A stretch of DNA of 64,000 nucleotides. It comes from Azospirillum brasilense. Its GTDB lineage: Bacteria > Pseudomonadota > Alphaproteobacteria > Azospirillales > Azospirillaceae. Shown here in pieces: positions 26,124 to 35,280 of the stretch. Below the pieces are notes generated by a model that was not told the origin of the DNA, made no database searches, and was given only the letters and a program-made list of their open reading frames with translations. Where the stretch lies: NCBI RefSeq assembly GCF_007827815.1, contig NZ_VITH01000023.1:1-64000 (forward strand), in the 5' to 3' direction. Both the position numbers and the translations under genes were made by a program. The first letter of the stretch is position 1. The number at the start of each line of letters is the position of its first letter.

Positions 26124-27388
26124 CAGGCGGTGATCCTTTCCAGCCCGCGCATGTAGGGCCGGAGCGCTTCGGGGACCAGGATGGAGCCGTCGGGCTGCTG
26201 GTAGTTCTCCAGCACCGCAATCAGGCAGCGCCCGACCGCCACGCCCGAGCCGTTCAGCGTGTGGACAAACTGCGTCTGCTTCTCGCCCTTCGGACGGCAG
26301 CGGGCCTTCATGCGGCGGGCCTGGAAGTCGCCGCAGTTCGAGCAGCTCGAAATCTCGCGGTACATGTTCTGGCCGGGCAGCCAGACCTCGATGTCGTAGG
26401 TCTTGCGCGCGGAGAAGCCCATGTCGCCGGTGCACAGCGTGACCACGCGGTAGGGCAGCCCCAGCCGCTGCAGGATGGTCTCGGCGCACTGGGTCATGCG
26501 CTGGTGCTCCGCCTCCGACTGGTCCGGCGCGGTGACGCTGACCATCTCGACCTTCCAGAACTGGTGCTGGCGGATCATGCCGCGGGTGTCGCGGCCCGCC
26601 GACCCGGCCTCGGCGCGGAAGCAGGGGGTCAGCGCGGTGTAGCGGTAGGGCAGCTCTTCCGTCGCCACGATCTGGTCGTTGACGAGGTTGGTCAGCGGCA
26701 CTTCCGAGGTCGGGATCAGGTAGTGGTCGCCCGTGCGGAACAGGTCCTCCTCGAACTTCGGAAGCTGGCCGGTGCCGAACAGGGCGTTGTCGCGGACCAT
26801 CAGCGGCGGCGCGATCTCGGTGTAGCCGTGCTCGCCGGTGTGGATATCCAGCATGAAGTCGGCGAGCGCGCGCTCCAGCCGGGCCAGGCCGCCCTTCAGC
26901 ACGGTGAAGCGGGCGCCCGACATGCGCGACGCCGCCTCGAAATCCATCAGGCCCAGCGCTTCGCCCAGCTCGAAATGCTGCTTGGCGTCGGCGATCGCCT
27001 TCGGCTCGCCCCAACGGCGGATTTCGACGTTGGCGCTCTCGTCCGGGCCTTCCGGCACGTCGTCGGCGGGCAGGTTCGGGATGGAGGCGAGCAGACCCTC
27101 CAGCTCGGCGCCCAGCGCCTTCTCCTCCTCCTCGACCTGGGGCAGCCGTTCCTTGAGCTGCGCCATCTCGTCCATCAGCGGCTGGGCGTCGCGGCCCTCC
27201 CGCTTGGCGAGGCCGATCTCCTTCGCCGCCTCGTTGCGGCGCGCCTGCATCTCCTGCAACTGGGTCTGCGCGGCGCGGCGGCGCGAATCGAGGTCCAGCA
27301 CCGTCGGCGACATCGGCTCAAGGCCCCGGCGGGCGAGACCGCGGTCGAAGGATTCGGGGTTCTCACGGATGGCGCGAAGGTCGTGCAT
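26123..27388 (-). CDS. serS: Serine--tRNA ligase
   Basis: 421 residues. An N-terminal antiparallel coiled-coil (about 30-100, tRNA long-arm binding) is followed by a class II catalytic core. This includes PTSEVPLTNLVNDQ (serine/ATP pocket), motif 2 CFRAEAGSAGRDTRGMIR and motif 3 NGSGVAVGRCLIAVLENYQ. ARKTYDIEVWLPGQ and SCSNCGDFQARR are typical SerRS stretches. It heads the serS-surE-pcm-LysM/LytM operon. Confidence 0.99.
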   Translation of the reverse strand: MHDLRAIRENPESFDRGLARRGLEPMSPTVLDLDSRRRAAQTQLQEMQARRNEAAKEIGLAKREGRDAQPLMDEMAQLKERLPQVEEEEKALGAELEGLLASIPNLPADDVPEGPDESANVEIRRWGEPKAIADAKQHFELGEALGLMDFEAASRMSGARFTVLKGGLARLERALADFMLDIHTGEHGYTEIAPPLMVRDNALFGTGQLPKFEEDLFRTGDHYLIPTSEVPLTNLVNDQIVATEELPYRYTALTPCFRAEAGSAGRDTRGMIRQHQFWKVEMVSVTAPDQSEAEHQRMTQCAETILQRLGLPYRVVTLCTGDMGFSARKTYDIEVWLPGQNMYREISSCSNCGDFQARRMKARCRPKGEKQTQFVHTLNGSGVAVGRCLIAVLENYQQPDGSILVPEALRPYMRGLERITA

Positions 27389-27526
27389 GGCTCACGGCGA
27401 TACGGAATGGGTGGGAGGCTGGTTATAGTCCGCCGCCGGGTGAAGGTCCAGAGGCGGAGCCCCGCCGATGGGAAAGACCCTGAAATGATTGGTGTCCTAT
27501 ACTTATCGGTGGCGCCGGGAACGCGA

Positions 27527-28738
27527 ATGCGTGCAGAACCCCGGAATCGACCGCTGCCCCTCTCCACTCCGGACATGATCCTCGACACCCGCACCCTCAT
27601 CATCGTCCTGGTGGGCATCGGCGCTCTGCTGTCCATCGCCGCCTTCCTGACCTGGAGAGCGCACCGCCACATCACCGCGCTGGCCTATTGGGCCGGGGGA
27701 GCGCTGCTCGGCACCGTCGGGATGGCCATGGTCACCGCTTACGGCGTCTGGCCGGCTGCCGCCGTCGTGCCGCTGAGCAACGCCTTGGTGGCCGCCACCT
27801 ACATCCTGAACTGGTTCGGCGTGCGCAGCTTCGCCGGACGGTCCATCCCCTGGCGCTTCGGGATGGCGCTGCTCGCCGTGTTGACCGCCGGCATCGCGTG
27901 GTTCGTGGTGGCAACCAACGACGTGACGGCGCGTGTCCTGATCATGTCCGCCGGAATCACCGGCCTGTCGCTGCTGGCGGCTCTGGAGCTGTGGTGGACG
28001 GGGCCGGGGGACCGGCCGCGCCGGGCGCAACGGGTCACCGCCCTGGTTTTCCTGGCCCACGCCCTGTTCGTGGCAGGGCGCGCCGTGCTGACCGCCTGGG
28101 GCGGGCCGGTGGACAGCATCCTGTCACCCAACCTGGTGCAGAGCGCCGGATTCCTGGAGGCCATCCTGGCGGTCACGGGCTGGGGATTCGGTTTCCTCGC
28201 CATGACCAGCGAGAAGCTTCAGGCCGATCTGGACCGCATCGGCACCATCGACCCGCTGACGGGCGCCTACAACCGCCGGGCCTTCCTCAAGCACGCCGAG
28301 CGGGAGTTGCTGCGGGCGCAACGCAACGGGGCGCCGTTGACCCTGCTGCTGCTCGACCTCGACCGCTTCAAGCGGGTCAACGACACCTTCGGCCATCTCG
28401 CCGGCGACGCGCTTCTCCGGCGTTTCTCCGAGACCGTCACGACGCGGCTGCGCCGCACCGACCTGTTCGGGCGCTATGGCGGGGAGGAATTCTGCCTTCT
28501 GCTGCCCGACACCGACCGGAGCGGGGCGGCAGCATTGGCGGAGGCGCTGCGACGCGACGTGGCGGCGCGGCCGCTGCCCTTCCAGGGCCACGAGATCGCC
28601 GCCAGCGTCAGCATCGGCATCGCCGCTTGCCGCAGCGGTGAGGATCTCGATGCCGCTCTGGCGGCCGCCGACCTGGCCCTCTACCGGGCCAAGCGGAACG
28701 GCCGCAATCAGGTGGTGGTCGACGAAGCGACGGCGTAG
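27527..28738 (+). CDS. Membrane-bound GGDEF diguanylate cyclase
   Basis: About 403 residues from ATG 27527; ATG 27575 (MILDTRTLIIV) would start directly at the first helix and is an alternative. Six or so membrane helices fill the first ~215 residues. The GGDEF domain follows: DPLTGAYNRRAF, LDLDRFKRVNDTFGHLAGD and the active loop RYGGEEF. An intact RxxD inhibitory site (RRTD) lies five residues before GGEEF, so product inhibition is expected. It makes cyclic di-GMP from two GTP. No EAL domain is present. The gene sits on the opposite strand between serS and tatC. Confidence 0.92.
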   Translation: MRAEPRNRPLPLSTPDMILDTRTLIIVLVGIGALLSIAAFLTWRAHRHITALAYWAGGALLGTVGMAMVTAYGVWPAAAVVPLSNALVAATYILNWFGVRSFAGRSIPWRFGMALLAVLTAGIAWFVVATNDVTARVLIMSAGITGLSLLAALELWWTGPGDRPRRAQRVTALVFLAHALFVAGRAVLTAWGGPVDSILSPNLVQSAGFLEAILAVTGWGFGFLAMTSEKLQADLDRIGTIDPLTGAYNRRAFLKHAERELLRAQRNGAPLTLLLLDLDRFKRVNDTFGHLAGDALLRRFSETVTTRLRRTDLFGRYGGEEFCLLLPDTDRSGAAALAEALRRDVAARPLPFQGHEIAASVSIGIAACRSGEDLDAALAAADLALYRAKRNGRNQVVVDEATA

Positions 28739-28750
28739 GGCGCGACGGCC

Positions 28751-29572
28751 TTACGCCTGTTCGGCTTCCGTCTCGTCGGCGTCGCCGCGCGTCTTCTCGA
28801 TGCGGCGGCCGATCAGGATGGACACCTCGTAGAGCGCCAGCAGCGGGATGGCGAGCCCGACCTGACTGATGACGTCCGGCGGGGTGAGCACCGCCGCGAC
28901 GATGAACACGAACACGATGGCGTAGCGCCGCTTGGCGGCCAGCGTCTCCGTCGTCAGCAGCCCGGCCCGGATCAGCAGGGTCAGCAGGACCGGAAGCTGG
29001 AAGGCCAGACCGAAGGCGAAGATCAGATGCATCACGAGGCCGAGATACTCGCTGACGCGGGCTTCGAACTCGATCGGCAGGGCGCCGGCGTCCATCCCCG
29101 GGTGGAACTCGAATCCCAGGAAGAAGCGCCAAGCCAGCGGGAAGATGAAGTAATAGACCATCGCCCCGCCCAGGAAGAACAGGATCGGGGTGGCCACCAG
29201 GAAGGGCAGGAAGGCCTTGCGCTCGTGCTTGTAGAGGCCGGGCGCGACGAACATCCAGATCTGGCTGGCGACGATGGGGAAGGACAGGAAGCAGCCGGCC
29301 CAGAAAGCCACCTTCACGTAGGTGAAGAAGGCTTCGGTCAGGCCGGTGTAGATCATCCGCCGCCCCTGCCCGGCCAGGATGTCGGCCAGGGGCTGGACGA
29401 GGAAGTTGTAGATGCGGTCCGAGAAGGCGTAGCAGACGAAGAAGGCGATCAGGATCGCCAGCGTCGCGTACATCAGCCGGTTGCGCAGCTCGACCAGATG
29501 GTCGATCAGCGGCATCTTGCTTTCTTCAAGCTCGTCGTCGGACTCGCCGGTCATGCGCGTTTCGCCGGACAC
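28751..29572 (-). CDS. tatC: Sec-independent protein translocase TatC
   Basis: 273 residues, six membrane helices. TatC is the receptor for twin-arginine signal peptides. Diagnostic stretches are MPLIDHLVELRNRLMY at the first helix, PLADILAGQG, TEAFFTYVKVAFWAGCFLS, PGLYKHERKAFLPF and the loop FGLAFQLPVLL. The Glu and Arg of the N-terminal HLVELRNR signal-binding site are present. An in-frame ATG at 29554 could shorten the N-terminus by six residues. It lies 4 bp after tatB. Confidence 0.98.
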   Translation of the reverse strand: MSGETRMTGESDDELEESKMPLIDHLVELRNRLMYATLAILIAFFVCYAFSDRIYNFLVQPLADILAGQGRRMIYTGLTEAFFTYVKVAFWAGCFLSFPIVASQIWMFVAPGLYKHERKAFLPFLVATPILFFLGGAMVYYFIFPLAWRFFLGFEFHPGMDAGALPIEFEARVSEYLGLVMHLIFAFGLAFQLPVLLTLLIRAGLLTTETLAAKRRYAIVFVFIVAAVLTPPDVISQVGLAIPLLALYEVSILIGRRIEKTRGDADETEAEQA

Positions 29573-29576
29573 TGGA

Positions 29577-30101
29577 TCACGCCTGCTTGTTCGTGGTTGC
29601 CGCCGCAGCGGAGTCGGCGGAGGCCGGAACCGGGGGCTGGGCCGGAGCCGGGACGAACTCCGCAGGCGGAGCCGGCGGAAGCGGGGCCGTGACCGGCGGC
29701 TCGGTCGCCGGCAGCGGCTGGGCCGCGGTCACCTGCGGCGAGCCGACGGGAGGCACGGGAGCGGGACCATCTTCCGGCGGGCTGCCGGGATGGCCGCCGT
29801 TGGCCCCGATGTCGGCCGCCACGTCGAAGGCGCCCTTGAGTTCCCCCTTCGGATCGATCGTGTTCTCGACCATCTTCTGGAGGTTCGTGTCGCGGACCTT
29901 CAGGGCTTCCTTGCGCAGCTCGTCGAGCTCCGCCTCGCGCATCATGTCGTCGATGTGGCCCTGAAAATCGCGCGCGACGAGGCGCGCCTTCTTCACCCAT
30001 TTTCCCAGGGTGTAGATGGCCTTGGGCAGGTCCTTCGGGCCGATCACCACGAGGGCGATGACCGCGATGACCATCAGTTCCGACCATGCGATGTCGAACA
30101 T
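29577..30101 (-). CDS. tatB: Sec-independent protein translocase TatB
   Basis: 174 residues: one N-terminal membrane helix (MFDIAWSELMVIAVIALVVI), the hinge GPKDLPKAIYTLGKWV, an amphipathic helix, and a long Pro/Ala-rich acidic tail. The Glu in WSELM distinguishes TatB from TatA. It partners TatC in recognising folded precursors. It is second in the tatABC operon. Confidence 0.97.
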   Translation of the reverse strand: MFDIAWSELMVIAVIALVVIGPKDLPKAIYTLGKWVKKARLVARDFQGHIDDMMREAELDELRKEALKVRDTNLQKMVENTIDPKGELKGAFDVAADIGANGGHPGSPPEDGPAPVPPVGSPQVTAAQPLPATEPPVTAPLPPAPPAEFVPAPAQPPVPASADSAAAATTNKQA

Positions 30102-30149
30102 GGCTCCTCAGCCTTTCGAAGCGGCGCGGGGATGACGGGCGCCGGACGG

Positions 30150-30428
30150 TCAGGTGCGGGCCGTCTCGTCCTTCTTCACGCCGGGATCGGCGGCAGGCGG
30201 AACCGGATGCACCGAGGACACCGGCTGGGCCGGCGGGACCGGCTGGTTCGGCAGGACCTTGGAGTCGGCACCGGTGGCGGTACCCTCTTCCTCGTCCTTC
30301 AGGCCGGCCTTGAAGTTCTTGATGCCCTTGGCGAGGTCGCCCATGACCTTCGGCAGCTTGCCGGCGCCGAACAGGAGCAGGACGATCAGAAGGACGATGA
30401 CCCAATGCCAGACGCTGGAGAATCCCAT
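30150..30428 (-). CDS. tatA: Sec-independent protein translocase TatA
   Basis: 92 residues: a short membrane helix (WHWVIVLLIVLLL), the FGAGKLP hinge, and an amphipathic helix (MGDLAKGIKNFKAGLKDE) that forms the translocation pore by oligomerisation. The C-terminal half is Pro/Val-rich and acidic. It is first of tatA-tatB-tatC; the 99-bp gap to the upstream ABC gene probably carries the promoter. Confidence 0.97.
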   Translation of the reverse strand: MGFSSVWHWVIVLLIVLLLFGAGKLPKVMGDLAKGIKNFKAGLKDEEEGTATGADSKVLPNQPVPPAQPVSSVHPVPPAADPGVKKDETART

Positions 30429-30527
30429 GACACACGTTTCCTGAACAGGCAGCCCAATGGCGGGGCGGCACTATGGCAGAAAGGTTCCCCTCCCGCAACG
30501 ATCGGTCGGGCGAAACCGCTCAAACGA

Positions 30528-31850
30528 CTAAGTGGGTGCACCGGCTGGAAAAACGAAGGCCTGACACAGGTCCATGCACACCGAAACGTGACTTTGTTCG
30601 GCGGGCAGGAACTGGCCCGGCATGCGGGAGTGCAGATGCACCGAACCGCCCTTCCCGTCCGGCACATCGAGATGGACGAGGCTGGTCCGGCCCAGCAGGC
30701 GCGCCGCCATCACGCGCGCCAGGACCGGCAGGTCGCCGGCGGGAACGGTGGCGGCGGGCTGGGCGGACAGCTTCAGCGCCTCCGGGCGGATCAGCACGTC
30801 GACGGCGGTGCCGTCGGCGACCTCCGTGGGGATCGGGCCGACCGGGGTGTCCACCGCCCCGCCCTGCACGACGCCGGACAGCCGGTTGACCTCGCCGAAG
30901 AACTCGGCGGCGAAGGCGTTGACCGGACGGGTGTAGAGGTCCACCGGGTTGCCGACCTGAACGACCTTGCCGGCGCGCATCAGCGCGATGCGGTCGGCCA
31001 GGAACATGGCCTCCTCCGGGTCGTGGGTGACCAGCATGGTCGCCGCGCCGTTCTGCTTCAGCACGTGCAGCGTCTCGTCGCGCACCTGCTCGCGCAGCCG
31101 GGCGTCCAGGCCCGAGAAGGGCTCGTCGAGCAGCAGAACCGCCGGGTTCGGGGCGAGCGCGCGGGCGAGCGCCACGCGCTGCTGCTGCCCGCCGGAGAGA
31201 TGGTGCGGGAAGGAGTCGGCGTAGCCGGCCATGCCGACCTGCCCCAGCGTCTCCAGCGCGCGCTTGCGCTGCGCCTCGCCGGACAGGGCGGTCAGGCCGA
31301 AGCGCACGTTGTCGAGCACCGACAGGTGCGGGAACAGCGCGTAATCCTGGAAGACGAGGCCGACACCGCGGCGTTCCGGCGGCACCGCGCCGCGCTCGTC
31401 CGCCACCACCGTGCCGCCGATCCGGACGGAGCCGGTCTGCACCGCCTCCAGCCCCGCCGCGATGCGCAGCAGCGAGGACTTGCCGCAGCCCGACGGCCCG
31501 CACAGGCAGACGATCTCCCCCGCCCCGATGGTCACGCTGACATCGTCGACGGCGACGACGCGCCCGTAGCGGTGGGTGACGCCGTTCAGCGCCAGGGCTT
31601 CCATCGTGATGGCGGCGCCGCCGCCCTGGGGGCCGCCCTGCGGACCGGAGGCGTCGAGATGCCGCCCGTTGACCGGCAGCGTGACCGGCGCGGCCTCGCA
31701 GGGCGCGCCCTGCCGCGGATCGGTCCCGCGGCTGAACAGGGCCGAGGCCTTGTCGCGCAGCGCGGTGCGCAGGCCGGCCGGCCGGGGTTCGGAAACGGCG
31801 TCTCCGGCAGCGGAGAAAGAGCGGGCGTCGGTGACGGACGGACGATCCAT
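30528..31850 (-). CDS. ABC transporter ATP-binding protein (iron/spermidine-type)
   Basis: 440 residues. The ABC domain starts near residue 83 (MEALALNGVTHRYG). Walker A is GPSGCGKSS, the Q-loop VFQDYALFPHLSV, the signature LSGGQQQRVALARAL, Walker B LLLDEPFSGLD, and the switch His lies in MLVTHDPEEA. A C-terminal TOBE-type regulatory region follows (about 330-440). This matches FbpC/AfuC/PotA-like importers. The first 82 residues are an unusual low-complexity extension; ATG 31604 would give a family-sized 358-residue protein. No permease or binding-protein gene is adjacent. A possible Fur-type site upstream hints at iron, by inference. Confidence 0.87.
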   Translation of the reverse strand: MDRPSVTDARSFSAAGDAVSEPRPAGLRTALRDKASALFSRGTDPRQGAPCEAAPVTLPVNGRHLDASGPQGGPQGGGAAITMEALALNGVTHRYGRVVAVDDVSVTIGAGEIVCLCGPSGCGKSSLLRIAAGLEAVQTGSVRIGGTVVADERGAVPPERRGVGLVFQDYALFPHLSVLDNVRFGLTALSGEAQRKRALETLGQVGMAGYADSFPHHLSGGQQQRVALARALAPNPAVLLLDEPFSGLDARLREQVRDETLHVLKQNGAATMLVTHDPEEAMFLADRIALMRAGKVVQVGNPVDLYTRPVNAFAAEFFGEVNRLSGVVQGGAVDTPVGPIPTEVADGTAVDVLIRPEALKLSAQPAATVPAGDLPVLARVMAARLLGRTSLVHLDVPDGKGGSVHLHSRMPGQFLPAEQSHVSVCMDLCQAFVFPAGAPT

Positions 31851-31925
31851 GGCGGTCCCAGTCTGAAGCGGCCCGGGGGTCGTTTGATGGCGGTCGATTG
31901 ACCTTAGTACCGGTGCGCCGACCCC

Positions 31926-31951
31926 GATGCAAATGGTTCTTATTTTCGAGC
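31926..31951. promoter_or_regulatory. Possible Fur-family operator
   Basis: TGCAAATGGTTCTTATTT, with AAAT/ATTT dyad symmetry inside an otherwise GC-rich stretch, lies about 80 bp upstream of the ABC ATPase start. It resembles the TGCAAAT...ATTTGCA form of iron-responsive (Fur/Irr-type) operators but only one half is good. Confidence 0.35.
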
Positions 31952-31958
31952 GTTCCGC

Positions 31959-32612
31959 TCAGGTATCGGAATCGTCAGTGTTTTCCGATGGTTCCGTATC
32001 CTCCAGCCCGGCTCCGCCGATGCCCAGCAGCACGGGCCGCGAATCGAGCAGGCCGGCGGCGCGCAAGTCCTCGACCCCCGGCAGGTCGCGCAGCGTCTCC
32101 AGGCCGAAATGGTCGAGGAAATGGTCGGTGGTGATCCAGGTCAGCGGGCGGCCCGGCGTCTCGCGGCGGCGGCCCGGCCGGATCCAGCCGTTCTCCATCA
32201 GGATGTCCAGCGTGCCCTTGCTGGTCGCCACGCCGCGGATCGCCTCGATCTCGGCGCGGGTCACCGGCTGGTGGTAGGCGATGATCGCCAGCGTCTCGAT
32301 GGCGGCGCGGGACAGCTTCTTGGAGACCTCCTCCTCCGGCCGCAGCAGCGGCGCGAGGTCGAGCGCCGTGCGGAAGGACCAGCCGGCGCCGGTGCGGATC
32401 AGGTTCACGCCCCGCGCCGCGTAATGGACGCGCAGTTCCTCCAGCAACGCCCGCACGTCGGCGTCGCGGGTCAGCCGCCGCCCCAGGGTCTCCTCGTCCA
32501 ACGGGTCGGCGGAGGCGAACAGCAACGCCTCCAGCAGGCGCAGATCGCGCAAGCGCCGCTCGACCTCCTCCGGGTTCTCGATCTCCTGGATCATGCCGTC
32601 GGGTCCGCTCAT
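31959..32612 (-). CDS. scpB: Segregation and condensation protein B
   Basis: 217 residues with two winged-helix domains. Recognisable stretches are RLLEALLFASADPLDEETL, SKKLSRAAIETLAIIAYHQP, VTRAEIEAIRGV and the second domain's GRPLTWITTDHFLDHFGL. It binds ScpA and the SMC ATPase to compact and segregate chromosomes. The start overlaps the scpA stop by 4 bp (ATGA). The C-terminal tail is acidic. Confidence 0.97.
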   Translation of the reverse strand: MSGPDGMIQEIENPEEVERRLRDLRLLEALLFASADPLDEETLGRRLTRDADVRALLEELRVHYAARGVNLIRTGAGWSFRTALDLAPLLRPEEEVSKKLSRAAIETLAIIAYHQPVTRAEIEAIRGVATSKGTLDILMENGWIRPGRRRETPGRPLTWITTDHFLDHFGLETLRDLPGVEDLRAAGLLDSRPVLLGIGGAGLEDTEPSENTDDSDT

Positions 32613-33424
32613 TCCTCGTCGCCCTGCTCATGCTGGTGCTCATGCCGGCGCGATGCCCGGCGGACGTAGATGGGGGAAAAGGCGCCGTCCTGACGAAGCT
32701 CCACCCGCCCGGCCTTGGCCAGTTCCAGCGTCGCCGCGAAATGGGCGGCCAGCGCCGAGCGGGTCAGCAGCCCGCCGCGCACGCCGTCCGGCAGGAAGCT
32801 CGACAGGGTGGCCCAGTCCGGCATGCGGCCCAGCAGCTCGGACAGACGGCGCACCGCGTCCTCCAGCGAATAGAGGCGCACCGGCTCGATGTGCAGGACG
32901 CCGCCCTCCTGCCGCTTCTTGTGCTCGCCATAGGCCTTCAGCAGGTCGTAGAGCGTGACCTGGAAGACCGACTTGCGCAGGATGTCAAGGTCCTCCGGGG
33001 CGCCGCGGGCGAAGCGGTCCACCCCGAGTTGCGGGCGGGCGAACAGCTTGGCCGCCGCCCCCTTCATCGCCTCCAGCCGCTGGAGCTGGAAGGCCAGCGC
33101 CGCCGCCATGTCCTCGCCCGAGGGCTCCTCGTCCTCGACCTCGGGGATCAGCAGGCGGGACTTCAGATAGGCCAGCCACGCCGCCATGACGAGATAATCC
33201 GCCGCCAGTTCCAGACGCACCTTCCGCGCCTCGGCGATGAAGGCGAGATACTGGTCGGCGAGCTGGAGGATGGAAATCTTCGTCAGGTCCACCTTCTGCT
33301 CGCGCCCCAGTGCCAGCAGCATGTCGAGCGGCCCCTCGAACCCGTCCAGGACAAGGACGAGCTGTTCCGCCGGGCTGGCCGCCTCGCTCTCCTCCTCACG
33401 CTCCGGGGGCTTTTGGGCGACCAT
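32609..33424 (-). CDS. scpA: Segregation and condensation protein A
   Basis: 271 residues, the kleisin of the SMC-ScpAB condensin. The N-terminal block LVLDGFEGPLDMLLALGREQKVDLTKISI is followed by DQYLAFIAEARKVRLELAADYLVMAAWLAYLKSR split over the core helices; the C-terminal winged helix is near 215-255. A 20-residue acidic N-terminus precedes the core. It overlaps scpB by 4 bp and follows the M50 protease by 4 bp, so these three genes are probably one transcript. Confidence 0.97.
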   Translation of the reverse strand: MVAQKPPEREEESEAASPAEQLVLVLDGFEGPLDMLLALGREQKVDLTKISILQLADQYLAFIAEARKVRLELAADYLVMAAWLAYLKSRLLIPEVEDEEPSGEDMAAALAFQLQRLEAMKGAAAKLFARPQLGVDRFARGAPEDLDILRKSVFQVTLYDLLKAYGEHKKRQEGGVLHIEPVRLYSLEDAVRRLSELLGRMPDWATLSSFLPDGVRGGLLTRSALAAHFAATLELAKAGRVELRQDGAFSPIYVRRASRRHEHQHEQGDEE

Positions 33425-33428
33425 GCCG

Positions 33429-34115
33429 TCAGTTGCCGCTGAGGATGCGGATCAGGTCGATCATGTAGTCGATCGGCGGGCCGAGCACCCAGGAGAAGAC
33501 GCTGAGGTCCATGCCCAGCTCCCGCCCGATGAAGGGCAGCAGGAAGAAGGCGCCGATCAGGATCAGCATGCCGTACTTCTCCAGCCGGGCCAGCGGGAAG
33601 GCCAGCGCGTCGGGCAGGATGCCGACCGCCACGCGCCCGCCGTCGAGCGGCGGCAGCGGGATCATGTTGAAGACCATCAGCACGACGTTGACCAGGACCG
33701 ACACCTCCAGCGCGGCGCGGACCCACATCTCGGTCGCCCCTCCCTGCGGGCTGGTGAAGCCCCAGATGATCGCGGAGACCAGCGCCAGAACGAAATTCAC
33801 CCCCGGGCCGGCCAGCGCCACCCACACCATGTCGCGGCGCGGGTGGTGCAGACGCCCAAAATTCACCGGCACCGGCTTGGCCCAGCCGAAGACGAAGCCG
33901 GTTGTGAAATACATCACCGCCGGCAGCACCACCGTGCCCAGCGGGTCGATGTGGCGGAGCGGGTTCAGCGTCACCCGGCCGAGCCGCCACGCCGTGTCGT
34001 CGCCGCGCCACATCGCCACGAATCCGTGCGCCGCCTCGTGCATCGTGATGGCGAGGATCGCGGGGATGGCGACCGCGAAGATCATCGGTATGCGGTCTAT
34101 CAGACCTTCCAGCAC
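33429..34115 (-). CDS. Site-2-protease-like M50 family peptidase
   Basis: 228 residues, multi-pass. The zinc motif HEAAH is near residues 26-30 in the first helix, and the third ligand is in NMIPLPPLDGGR (about 158-169). VFGWAKPVPVNFGRL and AGPGVNFVLALVSA are typical of the short, PDZ-less rhomboid-like M50B subgroup. Such proteins cleave substrates inside the membrane; the target is unknown. The position between nagZ and scpA is common in Alphaproteobacteria. Confidence 0.92.
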   Translation of the reverse strand: MLEGLIDRIPMIFAVAIPAILAITMHEAAHGFVAMWRGDDTAWRLGRVTLNPLRHIDPLGTVVLPAVMYFTTGFVFGWAKPVPVNFGRLHHPRRDMVWVALAGPGVNFVLALVSAIIWGFTSPQGGATEMWVRAALEVSVLVNVVLMVFNMIPLPPLDGGRVAVGILPDALAFPLARLEKYGMLILIGAFFLLPFIGRELGMDLSVFSWVLGPPIDYMIDLIRILSGN

Positions 34116-34185
34116 GCCCGTCTCTCCCGTTATGCCCCCCGGACCCGTCCGGGAAGCCTGAGCATGGCCTTGAATCCGGCCGGCC

Positions 34186-35280
34186 TTAAACTTGGGGAGT
34201 TCCCAGCAGTTCCGCCAGACGCGCCCGCAGCTCGTCGGCGTCCACCGGCGGCGCCGGGCCGCGCAGCGCCTCGGCCCGCGCCCAGCGGCGGACGGCCGCG
34301 CCGCTCATCGCCGGAACGCCCTCGGCCACCGCCGCCATCTCCTCCATCACGCCGTTGCAGTGGAGCACGACGTCCAGCCCGGCGGCGAGAACCGCCTCGG
34401 CCCGGCCGCGCATGCCGCCGGCCAGCGCGCCCATCGACAGGTCGTCGCTGAACAGCAGCCCGTCGAAGCCGATGGGGGAGCCGCGCACCACGTCGCGCAC
34501 CACGATCGCCGAGGTGCTGGCCGGCTGGTCCGGATCAATGGCCTTCATCACCACATGGGCGACCATGCCGAGCGGCATGTCGGCCAGGGCGCGGAAGGGC
34601 GCGAAGTCGGTGGCCTCCAGCGCCGCGCGCGGGGCGTCCACCACCGGCAGCTCGGCGTGGCTGTCGGTGAAGGCCCGGCCATGGCCGGGCAGATGCTTGA
34701 CCACCGGCAGCACGCCGCCGGCCATCAGCCCCTCACAGGTCGCCCGCGCCAGATCGGCCACGCGGGCCGGATCGCCGCAGAAGGCGCGGTCGCCGATGAT
34801 GTCGTGGGCGCCCTCCACCGGCACGTCGCAGACCGGGGCGCAATCCACCGTCACGCCGCAATCGGCCAGCATCAGCGCCAGCAGCCGGGCGTTGATCCGG
34901 GCGGCCTCCCGCCCGGCGGCAGCGTTGCGGGCGGCGAGGTCGCCGAAGGCGCGCATCGGCGGAAAGGCCGGCCAGTGCGGCGGGCGCATCCGGGCCACTC
35001 GACCGCCCTCCTGGTCGATCAGCACGGGAGCGTCGGCGCGGCCCACCGCCGTGCGCATCTCCGCCACCAGCGCGCGGACCTGCTCTGGCGTCTCGCAATT
35101 GCGCCGGAACAGGATGAAGCCCAGCGGATCGGCGTCGCGGAAGAAGGCGCGCTCGTCCGCGGTCAGGGCGGTGCCGGCGGCGCCGAACACCACGGCGCGA
35201 TGGACCGCGCGGTCGTGTTCGGTCACGGCGTGAGCGTTCGGCAAAGCCGGATCAGGGACGGACAACCACACACCCCACAT
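34186..35280 (-). CDS. nagZ: Beta-N-acetylhexosaminidase
   Basis: About 364 residues, GH3 family, cytoplasmic. It releases N-acetylglucosamine from anhydro-muropeptides in cell-wall recycling. Blocks seen: GFILFRRNCETPEQVR, LIDQEGGRVARMR, CAPVCDVP and the catalytic loop KHLPGHGRAFTDSHAELP. FDGLLFSDDLSMGAL carries the nucleophile Asp. ATG 35280 overlaps the SPOR gene by 29 bp without a clear ribosome site; a later GTG (VTEHD...) would give about 346 residues, closer to the usual length. Confidence 0.94.
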   Translation of the reverse strand: MWGVWLSVPDPALPNAHAVTEHDRAVHRAVVFGAAGTALTADERAFFRDADPLGFILFRRNCETPEQVRALVAEMRTAVGRADAPVLIDQEGGRVARMRPPHWPAFPPMRAFGDLAARNAAAGREAARINARLLALMLADCGVTVDCAPVCDVPVEGAHDIIGDRAFCGDPARVADLARATCEGLMAGGVLPVVKHLPGHGRAFTDSHAELPVVDAPRAALEATDFAPFRALADMPLGMVAHVVMKAIDPDQPASTSAIVVRDVVRGSPIGFDGLLFSDDLSMGALAGGMRGRAEAVLAAGLDVVLHCNGVMEEMAAVAEGVPAMSGAAVRRWARAEALRGPAPPVDADELRARLAELLGTPQV

